From assembly GCA_003217735.2 (NCBI GenBank), contig CP031585.1:4265501-4329500 (forward strand): a stretch of DNA of 64,000 nucleotides, written 5' to 3'. Made by a program: the position numbers and the translations under genes. Shown piece by piece: positions 1 through 8,346 of the stretch. The first letter of the stretch is position 1. Each line of letters opens with the position of its first letter. Source of the DNA: Marinibacterium anthonyi. Lineage in GTDB: Bacteria; Pseudomonadota; Alphaproteobacteria; Rhodobacterales; Rhodobacteraceae. Under the pieces are notes generated by a model, which did not search any database, had not been told where the DNA came from, and saw nothing but the letters and a program-made list of their open reading frames with translations.

Positions 1-1322
1 TGGCCGGCTGTACCGTGGGCCCCGATTACCAGCGCCCGCAAGCCGACCTGCAGGCCCGCTTCCTGGACGGTGCGGCAGACAGCGTGGGACGGGTTGCCGC
101 GGATCAATGGTGGCTGGACTACCGTGACAGCACCCTGACCAACCTGGTCAACCGCGGGCTGGCGCAGAACCTTGACGTCATGGCCGCGACCGAGGCGATC
201 CGCCAGGCCCAGGCCGAATTGCGCGCCACCGGGTTCAACGCCCAGGCCAGCGGCAGCGCCGATGCCACCGGCACGGCGTCCGGCGGCACGTCCATGAACG
301 GCACGGCCGACAGTTCCAGCGCACAGCTGGGCGCGGCCTATGTCATCGACCTGTTCGGTGGCTACCGGCGCCAACAGGAGGCGGCGCAGGCCAACGTCGT
401 CGCCGCCCAGGCCGACGTGGAAACCGTGCGCCTGGCCTGGCTGGCCGAGCTGATCGCGGCCTATTCCGACGCGCGTTACTACCAGCAGGCACTGGCGCTG
501 ACGCGCCAGACCATCCAGACCCGCGAAGAGACGGTCAGCATCACCCAGGGCCAGTACGACGCCGGCGCCGCGACCGAATTCGAACTGGCCCAGGCCGAGG
601 CCCTGCTGGCCACCGCCCGGGCCGGCCTGCCCCGTTATGCGGCGCTGTTCGATGCCAATGTCTATGCCATCGCGACGCTGCTGAACGAACCGGCGGGCCC
701 GATCATGTCGGCGATGCAATCCGGCGCGCCGCAGCTGCGCACCCCGTCGGGCGGCCAGACCGGCGTGCCCGCCGACCTGCTGCGCAACCGCCCCGATGTC
801 CGCAGCTCCGAAGCCGACCTGGTCGCCGCCGTCGCCAATGTCGGCGTGGCCGAGGCCGAACTTTACCCGTCGCTGACACTTTCGGGCACCGTCGCGCGCG
901 CCTCCGGCGCATCCACCTGGTCGTTTGGCCCGGCCCTGTCGCTGCCGGTCTTCAACCAGGGCGCCCTGCAGGCAAACCGCGACGCGGCCGCCTCGCAGGC
1001 CCGCCAGGCCGAGATCGCGTGGCGCTCGTCGGTGCTGAGCGCGGTCGAGGACGTGCAGGTCGCCTCGTCGAACCTGTCCCGCTACCGGCAACGGTCGTCG
1101 GCCCTGCAGGCCGCGGCGTCGGAATACGACCGCGCGCTGAGCCTGGCGCAGGAGAATTACCGCAACGGCGCGATCACCCTTCTCGACATGCTGGACACCG
1201 ACCGGTCCACGGCCGAGGCGCGGATTTCGGCCGCATCGGCGGTGAACGACGCGGCCCAGGCCTGGGCCACGCTGAAGATCGCGACCGGCGCGGGCGCCGC
1301 TGCCGCGGCGGGCGGCAGCTGA
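1..1322 (+). CDS. Outer-membrane efflux lipoprotein (NodT/TolC family), 5' end missing
   Basis: Outer-membrane channel of a tripartite efflux system. The frame is open from the window edge and reads A-G-C-T-V-G-P-D-Y, the end of a lipobox (lipidated Cys at bases 9-11) followed by the GPDY mature N-terminus typical of NodT-type factors. The first base(s), start codon and most of the signal peptide lie upstream. The body is alanine/glutamine-rich with two OEP repeats, each ending in a long helical hairpin; the pair DLLRNRPDV near the middle is a family hallmark. The GTG at 15 falls inside the lipoprotein N-terminus and is not the real start. The partner pump and adaptor are probably upstream, because no RND gene follows here. 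Confidence 0.9.
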   Translation, partial: AGCTVGPDYQRPQADLQARFLDGAADSVGRVAADQWWLDYRDSTLTNLVNRGLAQNLDVMAATEAIRQAQAELRATGFNAQASGSADATGTASGGTSMNGTADSSSAQLGAAYVIDLFGGYRRQQEAAQANVVAAQADVETVRLAWLAELIAAYSDARYYQQALALTRQTIQTREETVSITQGQYDAGAATEFELAQAEALLATARAGLPRYAALFDANVYAIATLLNEPAGPIMSAMQSGAPQLRTPSGGQTGVPADLLRNRPDVRSSEADLVAAVANVGVAEAELYPSLTLSGTVARASGASTWSFGPALSLPVFNQGALQANRDAAASQARQAEIAWRSSVLSAVEDVQVASSNLSRYRQRSSALQAAASEYDRALSLAQENYRNGAITLLDMLDTDRSTAEARISAASAVNDAAQAWATLKIATGAGAAAAAGGS

Positions 1323-1335
1323 TCCGCGACGCCGG

Positions 1336-2400
1336 TCAGCCCGGCCGGCGGATGATGGCGTAAATCACGTCGCCGGTATTGCCCTGGACAAGCTGGATCC
1401 GGGCCTGCGTTCCTTCGGTCGCGGCCCGGGCCAGCCCGGCCAGCGCATCGGCGTCGCGCAAGATGGGCGTCCAGGCCGCAAAGACTTCCATGAAGGCGGC
1501 GGGCATGAAGGCGGCGGGAACGCCGCCCGTGCCAAAGGCCGACAGCACCAGATCTCCGCCCGGCCGCACCAGGTCGAACAGGCGCCGCGCCAGGTCCGCC
1601 GCCTGCTCTGCCGGCAGGTCATCCAGCGCCCCGGCGGCGCAGACCAGATCATACGCCCCAAGGTCCCGGCCGTGGGCCAGCAGGCTCCCGGTGCTGGAGA
1701 ACTTCGGCTCCACCACGGATCCGGCCGTCCAGCGGGCGACCTCGGCCAGGTTGGCCTCGTCCCCGTCCAGCGCTGTCCATCGGGTCAGCCGGCCGGCACG
1801 GAACGCCTCGGACAGCCCGGCCTCGCGCAGGTGGGCGCAACCGACCGTCAGCACCTTGGCCCCGGGCCGGCGCGCGGCCGTCGCATCGACCATTCCGGCC
1901 AGGCGCGCGCCCCGATCCCGCAGACCCCACCCGAAGGCGCAGCCCCGGGTGTAGCCGCAAATCTCCCTCCCCGACCGATTGGCCCGGTCAAGCAGACCCC
2001 GGGCGCCGGACTGGCCCAGGAACAGGTCCAGCGTCACCCCGTCAGGCCCGTAACCACGCGGCTTGTCGCGAAGGCGGGCGATGATCGGATCCTGCATCAC
2101 GATCCCCTGTACCCGGTGCGCCCGGGCCAGCGGCATGACGTTCTGCCAGACCGCATCCGGGCAATCGGCGCGAAACTGGTGCAGCTGCAGGGCCAGCCAT
2201 TCGATGATGCGCCCATGGCCGCTGCCCCCGGTCAGGAAGAAACCGGCGGCATCCAGGATCATCGCCAGCTCGTCGCCCTTCTCCTGCAGGATCTCGGCAT
2301 CGACCGACGAAGACGGGGTGATGGTGGACAACCCGGTCCGGACGGACCGGGCACAACAATCGGCATTCAGAATTGCGACATGCGCGTCACGGCGAGGCAT
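1336..2400 (-). CDS. Class I SAM-dependent methyltransferase, PhcB-like
   Basis: Protein of 354 aa from the ATG at 2400 (MPRRDAHV); the open frame runs further upstream, but that stretch looks non-coding. The C-terminal half is a Rossmann methyltransferase: motif I is VLTVGCAHLREAG, the acidic end of strand 2 is TALDGDEANL, and post-I motifs are AYDLVCAAGALDDL and LVRPGGDLVLSAFG. The CxHLREA form of motif I is what I associate with PhcB of Ralstonia and relatives, which make 3-hydroxy fatty acid methyl ester signals. The N-terminal half is helical and has no motif I recognise. Substrate unknown; a methyl-ester product is an inference from family only. It is divergent from the ICMT-family gene at 2606. 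Confidence 0.75.
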   Translation of the reverse strand: MPRRDAHVAILNADCCARSVRTGLSTITPSSSVDAEILQEKGDELAMILDAAGFFLTGGSGHGRIIEWLALQLHQFRADCPDAVWQNVMPLARAHRVQGIVMQDPIIARLRDKPRGYGPDGVTLDLFLGQSGARGLLDRANRSGREICGYTRGCAFGWGLRDRGARLAGMVDATAARRPGAKVLTVGCAHLREAGLSEAFRAGRLTRWTALDGDEANLAEVARWTAGSVVEPKFSSTGSLLAHGRDLGAYDLVCAAGALDDLPAEQAADLARRLFDLVRPGGDLVLSAFGTGGVPAAFMPAAFMEVFAAWTPILRDADALAGLARAATEGTQARIQLVQGNTGDVIYAIIRRPG

Positions 2401-2605
2401 CGCGTTCGTCCTTCCGGCGGATGGTACGGGTTGCAGGCTGCTTTGACGGGCAGGAGTTGGAGCCAGCGTTGTCACAACCGTTGAATTCCGCAGGCGCGCC
2501 GCAGCGTTTGCGTTGAAATTGCACGCCCCGGGCTCGACGCTGGGCGCCCGTCCCCTTAGCTGCCCAGCTGCGCCTGGCGCTATTTTCGACAAGGACTTTT
2601 CCAAG

Positions 2606-3115
2606 ATGATCTGGTTCATCCTCCTGGCCATTGCGGTCCGGCTGGCCACCCTGGCGGTCTCGATCCGCAACGAGGCGCGCATGAAGGCCGAAGGCGCGCA
2701 CGAATACGACGCCGGCACCACCCGGACGCTGGCCGCGGCACATGTGGCCTTCTACCTTGCCGCAATCGCCGAAGGCCTCCTGGGCCAGTCGGGGTTCGAT
2801 ACCGCGACGCTGGCCGGGCTGTGCCTTTATGCCTTTGCAATCGCGGCCCTTTTCTGGGTGATCGCCGTGCTGGGCCGGTTCTGGACGGTCAAGCTGATCC
2901 TGGCGACGGATCATGCGCTGGTGACCAACCGGGTGTTCCGCGGCCTGCGCCACCCGAACTACTTCCTGAACATCATCCCCGAACTGGTCGGCCTGGCGCT
3001 GGTCATGCACGCCTGGATCACCCTGGCGGTGGGACTTCCGGTCTACCTGGTCGTCCTCGCCATCCGGATCCGCCAGGAAGAGGACATCATGCGGTTCCGG
3101 TTCGCCGGCTACTGA
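2606..3115 (+). CDS. Isoprenylcysteine carboxyl methyltransferase (ICMT) family membrane protein
   Basis: Membrane protein of 169 aa with four or five hydrophobic segments. The ICMT/PEMT signature RHPNYFLN lies around residues 113-120, followed by a C-terminal basic/acidic tail (RIRQEEDIM) that forms part of the SAM pocket in this family. The ATG at 2606 follows AAGGACTTTTCCAAG and begins at a membrane segment (MIWFILLAIAV), so it is preferred over upstream starts. Bacterial members such as YpbQ methylate small or lipid substrates that are mostly unknown; prenylated-protein methylation is not implied. It is divergent from a second methyltransferase across about 205 bp. Confidence 0.8.
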   Translation: MIWFILLAIAVRLATLAVSIRNEARMKAEGAHEYDAGTTRTLAAAHVAFYLAAIAEGLLGQSGFDTATLAGLCLYAFAIAALFWVIAVLGRFWTVKLILATDHALVTNRVFRGLRHPNYFLNIIPELVGLALVMHAWITLAVGLPVYLVVLAIRIRQEEDIMRFRFAGY

Positions 3116-3201
3116 CAGGTCCGGGTCCGGACCTGCGGGCTTGTCCGGGCCCGCGCACATGCACTAGGAACGCCGGGGAACCCACGCGGACACGGACGCT
3201 C

Positions 3202-3798
3202 ATGGCCAATTGCCCCAATTGCGGAGACCAGGTCGCCGAGGCGCTTGCCACGGCGCCGATGGCGGTCTGTCCGTCCTGCCTGACGACGGTCTACGTGCTG
3301 GACGGAAGGCTGCTGGCGGCCGGAGACGCCGGCCAGATGCACGACGCCCCCCTGCTGATCGCCCTGGGCGACCGGGTGCGGGTGGACGGGCGCTGGTACG
3401 CGGCGGTGGGCCATGCAAGGTTCGACTATGGCCCCGGCTGGTGGGACGAATTCTGGGCCGAGGACGATCAGGGTGCGGGCCTGTGGATTTCCATCGACGA
3501 GGGCGACGTGGTGGCGCAGGCGGCCCTGGACGACCCGCCCGCCGCACCGGTCCCGCGCCGGGTCGGAGCCATCGTGTCCTGGCGCGACGGCTACCGGGTG
3601 ACCGAGGTGGACAAGGGCCGCTGCATTGCCCTGCGCGGACGCTTCCCCGAACGGCTGGCCGTGGGCGACACCCACGACTACGTCAACTGCATGTCCGAAA
3701 CCGGCGCGCTGCTGTCGGGGGAAACCCATGCCGGACAGACCGAATGGTTCCTGGGCACATGGCTTGATCCCTTCGAGATGGAGATCGCCCGCGCATGA
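3202..3798 (+). CDS. Zinc-ribbon DUF4178 protein, short
   Basis: Protein of 198 aa. The N-terminus has a CxxC...CxxC zinc ribbon (Cys4, Cys7, Cys23, Cys26). A beta-rich DUF4178-like domain follows, with the recurring pattern 'W.A.GHARFDYGPGWWDEFW' around residues 70-90 and a second half ending in the aromatic 'EWFLGTWL'. There is no signal peptide or membrane segment, so it should sit on the cytoplasmic face. It overlaps the next gene by 4 bp (ATGA), which implies translational coupling. Function unknown; DUF4178 proteins often neighbour DUF350 and polyamine-synthase-like genes, as here. Confidence 0.75.
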   Translation: MANCPNCGDQVAEALATAPMAVCPSCLTTVYVLDGRLLAAGDAGQMHDAPLLIALGDRVRVDGRWYAAVGHARFDYGPGWWDEFWAEDDQGAGLWISIDEGDVVAQAALDDPPAAPVPRRVGAIVSWRDGYRVTEVDKGRCIALRGRFPERLAVGDTHDYVNCMSETGALLSGETHAGQTEWFLGTWLDPFEMEIARA

Positions 3799-5072
3799 CA
3801 TCGGACGTGCGGTCCATCAACTGCCCCGCCTGCGGCGCCGGCCAGACGATCCTGGGCGGCGGGCGGGTGGAAACCCATGTCTGCCCCTATTGCGGCAGCG
3901 CGCTGGACGCGCTGCGCGACTTCGCCATCCTCGCCCGCCATGACCGGCGCAAGCGGGCCGATACCCCGCTGCATCTGGGCGCGCAGGGGACGATCCGGGG
4001 CGTGGGATTTACCGTGATCGGCATCGCCGGCTGGCGCGAGGAATATCGCGGTCAGGTCTGGGCCTGGACCGACCACCAGGTCTATTCGCCTACCCATGGG
4101 TATGGCTGGATCACCCGCGAGGACACCGGCCACTGGACCTTTACCCGCAAGCTGCGCAAATACCCCCGGCACTGGGTCACGCCCACCTCGGTCGAGACAT
4201 CCGAAAGCCGCCCCTATCTGTGGATCGACGGCGAACGCCTGGCCTATTACGAAACATCGACCGCCCGGATCGACAGCCTGGAAGGCGCCTTCAACTGGCA
4301 ACCCAAGGTCGGCGAGACCGCGCAGATGGTCACGTTCGTGGGCGAAGGCCGCATGATCACCCTGTCCGGCACAACGGACGAACGCGAGGTCGAGGAGACC
4401 CGCCTGCTGACGCCCGACGAACAGGCCAGCTTCGGGATTGACGCGCGAGCGAACGGGCGCCACCCGCTGGCCATCGAACCCCGCTGGCGGCATCACGAAT
4501 TCGTTGTCGCGGTGTCGGCCATCTTCATCGTGCTGACCCTCTTCGCCAGCATCCTGCAGGGCGGCAGCGGCGGCAAGCAGCTTGCCAACACCGGCGAGAT
4601 GCCCACATCCGCGCTGCCGATCCAGATCGACTTCGACACCGAGCCCTGGATGCGTCTGGCCAAGTTGCAGCTTCGTTCCGATGTCAACGACGGCTGGGCC
4701 TATTTCGACATCGAGCTGGAAAATGACAAGGGCGACACCATCCTTGGCGGCGGGCGCGAGCTGTCGTATTATTCCGGTGTCGACAACGAGGGCGCCTGGA
4801 CCGAAGGGTCCCGAGATGGCAGCCTGGTCTTCCCGGTCGAAGGCCACACGCATTACACGATGACCATCGAGATGCCCGAGTACGGATCGGGCGAGACCGG
4901 AACACTCCAGACCAACCACATCTTCCGGGCCCATGTTGTCGGGCTGAGTTTCAGCTGGCGGCCACTGGCGGCCACTGTCGGGGTCTTTGCGCTGTTCATG
5001 GCGGCAACGCTGGGCTGGGAACTGCGCCGGCGGCGACGGATGCTTGCCGGGTCCGACTGGACGGAGGATTGA
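3795..5072 (+). CDS. Zinc-ribbon DUF4178 membrane protein
   Basis: Protein of 425 aa. An N-terminal zinc ribbon (Cys10, Cys13, Cys30, Cys33) is followed by a DUF4178 domain (about 55-200; WREEYRGQVW, then THGYGWITRE). A transmembrane helix lies near 232-255 (FVVAVSAIFIVLTLF), an exported beta domain at about 270-385, and a second helix near 390-410 before an arginine-rich tail. The architecture suggests a cytoplasmic sensor or ligand domain linked to an outer-face beta domain. It is coupled to the preceding DUF4178 gene and followed 4 bp later by a 51-codon gene. No enzymatic motif is seen. Confidence 0.8.
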   Translation: MTSDVRSINCPACGAGQTILGGGRVETHVCPYCGSALDALRDFAILARHDRRKRADTPLHLGAQGTIRGVGFTVIGIAGWREEYRGQVWAWTDHQVYSPTHGYGWITREDTGHWTFTRKLRKYPRHWVTPTSVETSESRPYLWIDGERLAYYETSTARIDSLEGAFNWQPKVGETAQMVTFVGEGRMITLSGTTDEREVEETRLLTPDEQASFGIDARANGRHPLAIEPRWRHHEFVVAVSAIFIVLTLFASILQGGSGGKQLANTGEMPTSALPIQIDFDTEPWMRLAKLQLRSDVNDGWAYFDIELENDKGDTILGGGRELSYYSGVDNEGAWTEGSRDGSLVFPVEGHTHYTMTIEMPEYGSGETGTLQTNHIFRAHVVGLSFSWRPLAATVGVFALFMAATLGWELRRRRRMLAGSDWTED

Positions 5073-5076
5073 CGCC

Positions 5077-5232
5077 ATGAGCCCCGCCCGCCTGATATTC
5101 ATCCTGCTGTGCTGCGCCATCCTGGGCGGCGGTTTCTACCTGTCGTCCCGAGGTGTCTGGGGGGCCAGCGCCGGGGTGACATCGATCCGCGCGGGCAGCG
5201 CGGGGGCCGCCATCGGCGGCCGTGTCAAATGA
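5077..5232 (+). CDS. Small membrane protein, 51 aa
   Basis: Short reading frame that starts 4 bp after the DUF4178 stop, behind GGAGGATTGACGCC. It encodes one hydrophobic segment (LIFILLCCAILGGGFYL), then a glycine/serine/alanine tail ending in GGRVK. It could be a secreted peptide or a single-pass subunit of the DUF4178/DUF350 complex. Its position, spacing and ribosome site are the evidence; I know of no homologue. Confidence 0.6.
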   Translation: MSPARLIFILLCCAILGGGFYLSSRGVWGASAGVTSIRAGSAGAAIGGRVK

Positions 5233-5247
5233 CGAAAGGAGACCCCG

Positions 5248-5463
5248 ATGGGGACCATCCAGATCGCTGAGATCATCAGCACGATCTTCTACACCTTCCT
5301 GGGCCTTGGCCTGCTGGTGATCTGCTGGCTGGTGATCGAGGCGATAACGCCCCTGTCGCTGCGCAAGGAGCTGGAGGAGGACCAGAACACCGCCATCGCC
5401 ATCGTGATCGGCGCGCTGTTCCTGTCGGTCTCGATCATCATCGCGGCCGTGATCCTGTCTTGA
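5248..5463 (+). CDS. DUF350 family membrane protein
   Basis: Membrane protein of 71 aa with two hydrophobic helices separated by a charged loop (SLRKELEEDQNTA), the pattern of one DUF350 repeat (YjfL/UPF0719-type proteins usually carry two or more). The start at 5248 follows GAAAGGAGACCCCG, a strong ribosome site. Its stop overlaps the TTG start of the next gene. With only one repeat it would have to oligomerise. It sits between DUF4178 and aminopropyltransferase genes, a grouping seen in other bacteria, but the role of the family is unknown. Confidence 0.8.
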   Translation: MGTIQIAEIISTIFYTFLGLGLLVICWLVIEAITPLSLRKELEEDQNTAIAIVIGALFLSVSIIIAAVILS

Positions 5464-6992
5464 CCTCGGACCGCGCCGGGCTGGTCTGGCTGCTGGCGGC
5501 GACCTTCCTGGTCGCCATCGCCGGGCTGGTCTATGAACTGATCGCCGCCACCGCGTCCAGCTACCTGCTGGGCGACAGTGTCAGGCAGTTTTCGCTGGTG
5601 ATCGGGGTGTTCCTCAGTTCCATGGGACTGGGCGCGTGGCTGTCGCGGTACGTGGGCGACCCGGTGACGGGGTTCATCCGGGCGCAGATCGCGCTGGGTC
5701 TGATCGGCGGATTCAGTGCGCCGGTGATCTTTGCCACCTATGCCGGGTATGGCGTCATCGGCCTGCCGCTTTACGGCGCGCTGGTCACCATCGGCGCGTT
5801 GTCGGGGATGGAAATCCCGCTGATCGCCCGCGTCCTGGAAGACATCGGCGCAAGGACCTTCCGCTTTGAAAACGTCCTGACCTTCGATTATCTCGGCGCG
5901 CTCGCCGCCTCCATCGCGTTTCCGCTGCTGATCGTGCCCTACCTTGGTCTGATGAGCGCCTCGCTGGCCTTCGGCTGCCTGAACCTGGTGGTCGCGGGCC
6001 TGTCGCTGTGGATCTTCCGCGACCGCGCCAACCGGGGAACCTGGATCGCCTGGGTGCTGGCCCTGTGCCTCAGCGGCGCGGCGCTGGCGCAATCCGAACG
6101 GCTGGTGTCCGCGCTGGACCGGGCGCTTTACGAAGACGACATCATCTTCGCCGAACACACCCCCTACCAGGCCATCACCGTCACCCGGTTCCGCGACCGC
6201 GTGCGGCTGTTCCTCGACCAGTCGATCCAGTTCGACAGCCGGGACGAGCATCGCTATCACGAGGCGCTGATCCACCCGGTCATGGGCCGCGTCGCGCGGC
6301 CCGCCCATGTGCTGGTGCTGGGCGGCGGCGACGGCATGGCCACGCGCGAGATCCTGCGCCATCCCGAGGTCGAAACCGTCACGCTGGTCGACCTGGACCC
6401 GCGCGTGACCGACCTGTTCCGCGATCACGACGACCTGGCCGCGCTGAACCGCTTTTCGCTGCGCGATCCGCGCGTGAGCATCGTCAACCAGGATGCCTGG
6501 GCCTATCTGTCCGAACCCGGTCCCGCCTACGACGTGATCGTCGCCGACCTGCCCGATCCGCGGAACCTGGCGCTGTCAAAGCTCTATTCGCGGGAATTCT
6601 ACCGCCTGATGGTCCAGCGCCTGGCCTTCGGCGGCGCCTTCGTCACCCAGGCCGGATCGCCGCTGTACGCGCGCGAAGCCTACTGGTCCATTGTCGAAAC
6701 ACTCGAATCCACGCCCAGCCCCGCCGACCCCGGCACGATGCTGCAGGTCACGCCCTACCATGTGCTGGTGCCCAGCTTTGGCGACTGGGGCTTCGCCCTG
6801 GCCCAGCCCGTCGCGCCGGCCGACCGCCCGCTGCCCCTGCCCGACGGCTTGCGGTTCCTGGACCGGCAGGTCTGGGATGCGGCGCAGGTCTTTGACGGCG
6901 ACATCGACCGCGTCGATGTCGCGGTCAATTCGATCCGCACGCACCCGCTGGCGGCCTATTACCAGGCCGGCTGGGATTATTGGTTCGAGTGA
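5460..6992 (+). CDS. Membrane-anchored spermidine-synthase-like aminopropyltransferase
   Basis: Protein of 510 aa. Residues 1-210 hold about six or seven membrane helices; residues 225-510 form a polyamine-synthase fold. The dcSAM/SAM-binding glycine motif is LVLGGGDGMATRE (288-292 GGGDG), followed by the acidic VTLVDLDP. The gatekeeper region reads ADLPDPRNLALSKLYS (362-377) where soluble SpeE has DSTDP. The start is a TTG that overlaps the DUF350 stop (TTGA), so the pair is coupled. The enzyme is probably an aminopropyltransferase acting at the membrane on a diamine or related amine; the acceptor is unknown. The 3' end overlaps the opposite-strand DUF2218 gene by 16 bp. Confidence 0.85.
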   Translation: MTSDRAGLVWLLAATFLVAIAGLVYELIAATASSYLLGDSVRQFSLVIGVFLSSMGLGAWLSRYVGDPVTGFIRAQIALGLIGGFSAPVIFATYAGYGVIGLPLYGALVTIGALSGMEIPLIARVLEDIGARTFRFENVLTFDYLGALAASIAFPLLIVPYLGLMSASLAFGCLNLVVAGLSLWIFRDRANRGTWIAWVLALCLSGAALAQSERLVSALDRALYEDDIIFAEHTPYQAITVTRFRDRVRLFLDQSIQFDSRDEHRYHEALIHPVMGRVARPAHVLVLGGGDGMATREILRHPEVETVTLVDLDPRVTDLFRDHDDLAALNRFSLRDPRVSIVNQDAWAYLSEPGPAYDVIVADLPDPRNLALSKLYSREFYRLMVQRLAFGGAFVTQAGSPLYAREAYWSIVETLESTPSPADPGTMLQVTPYHVLVPSFGDWGFALAQPVAPADRPLPLPDGLRFLDRQVWDAAQVFDGDIDRVDVAVNSIRTHPLAAYYQAGWDYWFE

Positions 6993-7282
6993 TCTTCGCC
7001 CTGCCAGTCCATGCCGGTAAAATCCTCGCGGAAGGCAAAGCGGACCAGGTGGCTGTCAATGATGCCGCGCGCCAGTTCAAGCCCCTCGGCGTCGGCGGCG
7101 GAAATCACGATCTCCAGCCGCTCGGGCGTCGCCGCCATCACCGCCGGCCCGGGCGGCAGCGCCGCCTCGCCTCGGGTGTCGTCAAAGCGGACTTCGACCT
7201 TGTGCGCGAAGTGCTTGCACAGCTGCTGCAGGTACCTGCCGGCCGCCGGGGTGGCGAAAACGCCCTTTTCCTTCAGCACCAT
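6977..7282 (-). CDS. DUF2218 domain protein
   Basis: Protein of 101 aa that looks full length for DUF2218. It has the family-like opening (AAGRYLQQLCKHFAHKVEV), the small-domain core (DDTRGEAALPPGPAVMAA) and the C-terminal IIDSHLVRFAFRE. No catalytic residues are evident and there is no signal peptide. DUF2218 genes are often beside iron-siderophore uptake genes, and this one is divergent from a siderophore-type ABC importer across about 145 bp, so a cytoplasmic role in iron release or sensing is a reasonable guess. Its last 16 bp overlap the 3' end of the convergent aminopropyltransferase gene. Confidence 0.8.
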   Translation of the reverse strand: MVLKEKGVFATPAAGRYLQQLCKHFAHKVEVRFDDTRGEAALPPGPAVMAATPERLEIVISAADAEGLELARGIIDSHLVRFAFREDFTGMDWQGEDHSNQ

Positions 7283-7427
7283 CCCGCTCTTTCATGTATA
7301 ACCGAATGTTTTAGTCAACTTTCCGCTTGTATGCCCCGGGACGAGGTCCTAGGCAAGTCGGGTGTCCGGATCTGGCGCAGTCCGACCCCGGACCTTACAG
7401 TTGTTCACCCGAGGTTCCGGAGCTGAG

Positions 7428-8339
7428 ATGTTCGCAAATTCCATGGCTGGCCTTGCGCTTGGCGTCACCCTGATCGGCGCGGCCGCGCTGGCCGACGACA
7501 TCACCGTCGACACGGCCCAGGGCCAGGTCACGATCCCGCAATCGCCCAGCCCGCTGGCGGTCTTCGACCTGTCGGCCGTCGATACGCTGACGGCACTTGG
7601 CGTGACGGTCGATGGCATGCCCTCGCCCAGCTACCTCGACTACCTCGCCCCGGTGGCGGAAACCGCCGAGCCCGTCGGCACCCTGTTCGAGCCCGACTTC
7701 GAGGCGCTGGCCCGCATGGCGCCCGGCCTGATCATCGTCGGCGCCCGATCGGCCGCGCAGATCGAACCGCTGTCGCAACTGGCGCCGACCATCGACATGA
7801 GCATCTGGGGCGACGACCAGATCGGCCAGGTCCACGCCCGCCTTGCCGCCTATGGCGAAATCTTCGGGCACGAGGCCGAAGCCTCGGCGCTGGCCAATGC
7901 GCTGGACGACAAGATCGCCCAGGCCGCGGCAGCCGCCGACGGCAAGGGCAACGGTCTGATCCTGCTGACCAATGGCGGCAAGATGTCGGCCTATGGCGCG
8001 GACAGCCGGTTCGGCTGGATCCACCACGCCCTGAACCTGCCCGAAGCGCAGCCGGGGCTGTCCAGCGAGACCCACGGCCAGGGCGTGAGCTTTGAATTCC
8101 TGGCCGAGGTCGATCCCGACTGGCTGCTGGTGATCGACCGGGGGGCCGCCATCGGCCAGGCCGGCGAAGCCGCGCAGGCGACCCTGGACAACAAGCTGGT
8201 GGCCGGGACCAAGGCGGCGCGGAACGGCCACATCGTCTATCTGGACGCGGGCCGGATCTATGTCGCCGGCGGTGGCGTGCAGTCGATGATGGGCACGCTG
8301 GATGAACTGATCGCGGCCTTCTCGGACACCGACAGCTAA
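7428..8339 (+). CDS. Siderophore ABC transporter, periplasmic binding protein
   Basis: Protein of 303 aa from the ATG at 7428, chosen because it gives a Sec signal peptide (GLALGVTLIGAAALADD) and follows TTCCGGAGCTGAG. It has the class III binding-protein fold: an N-lobe (FDLSAVDTLTALGV, PSYLDYLAPV), the long backbone helix near 150, and a C-lobe (WLLVIDRGAA, NGHIVYLDAG). It resembles FatB/VctP/YclQ-type proteins that bind catecholate or hydroxamate ferric chelates. It delivers substrate to the two permeases and ATPase encoded just downstream. Confidence 0.88.
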   Translation: MFANSMAGLALGVTLIGAAALADDITVDTAQGQVTIPQSPSPLAVFDLSAVDTLTALGVTVDGMPSPSYLDYLAPVAETAEPVGTLFEPDFEALARMAPGLIIVGARSAAQIEPLSQLAPTIDMSIWGDDQIGQVHARLAAYGEIFGHEAEASALANALDDKIAQAAAAADGKGNGLILLTNGGKMSAYGADSRFGWIHHALNLPEAQPGLSSETHGQGVSFEFLAEVDPDWLLVIDRGAAIGQAGEAAQATLDNKLVAGTKAARNGHIVYLDAGRIYVAGGGVQSMMGTLDELIAAFSDTDS

Positions 8340-8346
8340 TCCGCCC

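Noticed and set aside
7283-7427. Possible iron-responsive operator (Fur, RirA or Irr type) before the siderophore importer
   Set aside because: The region is AT-rich and must hold a promoter, but I could not match a Fur, Irr or TGA-N9-TCA type box convincingly.
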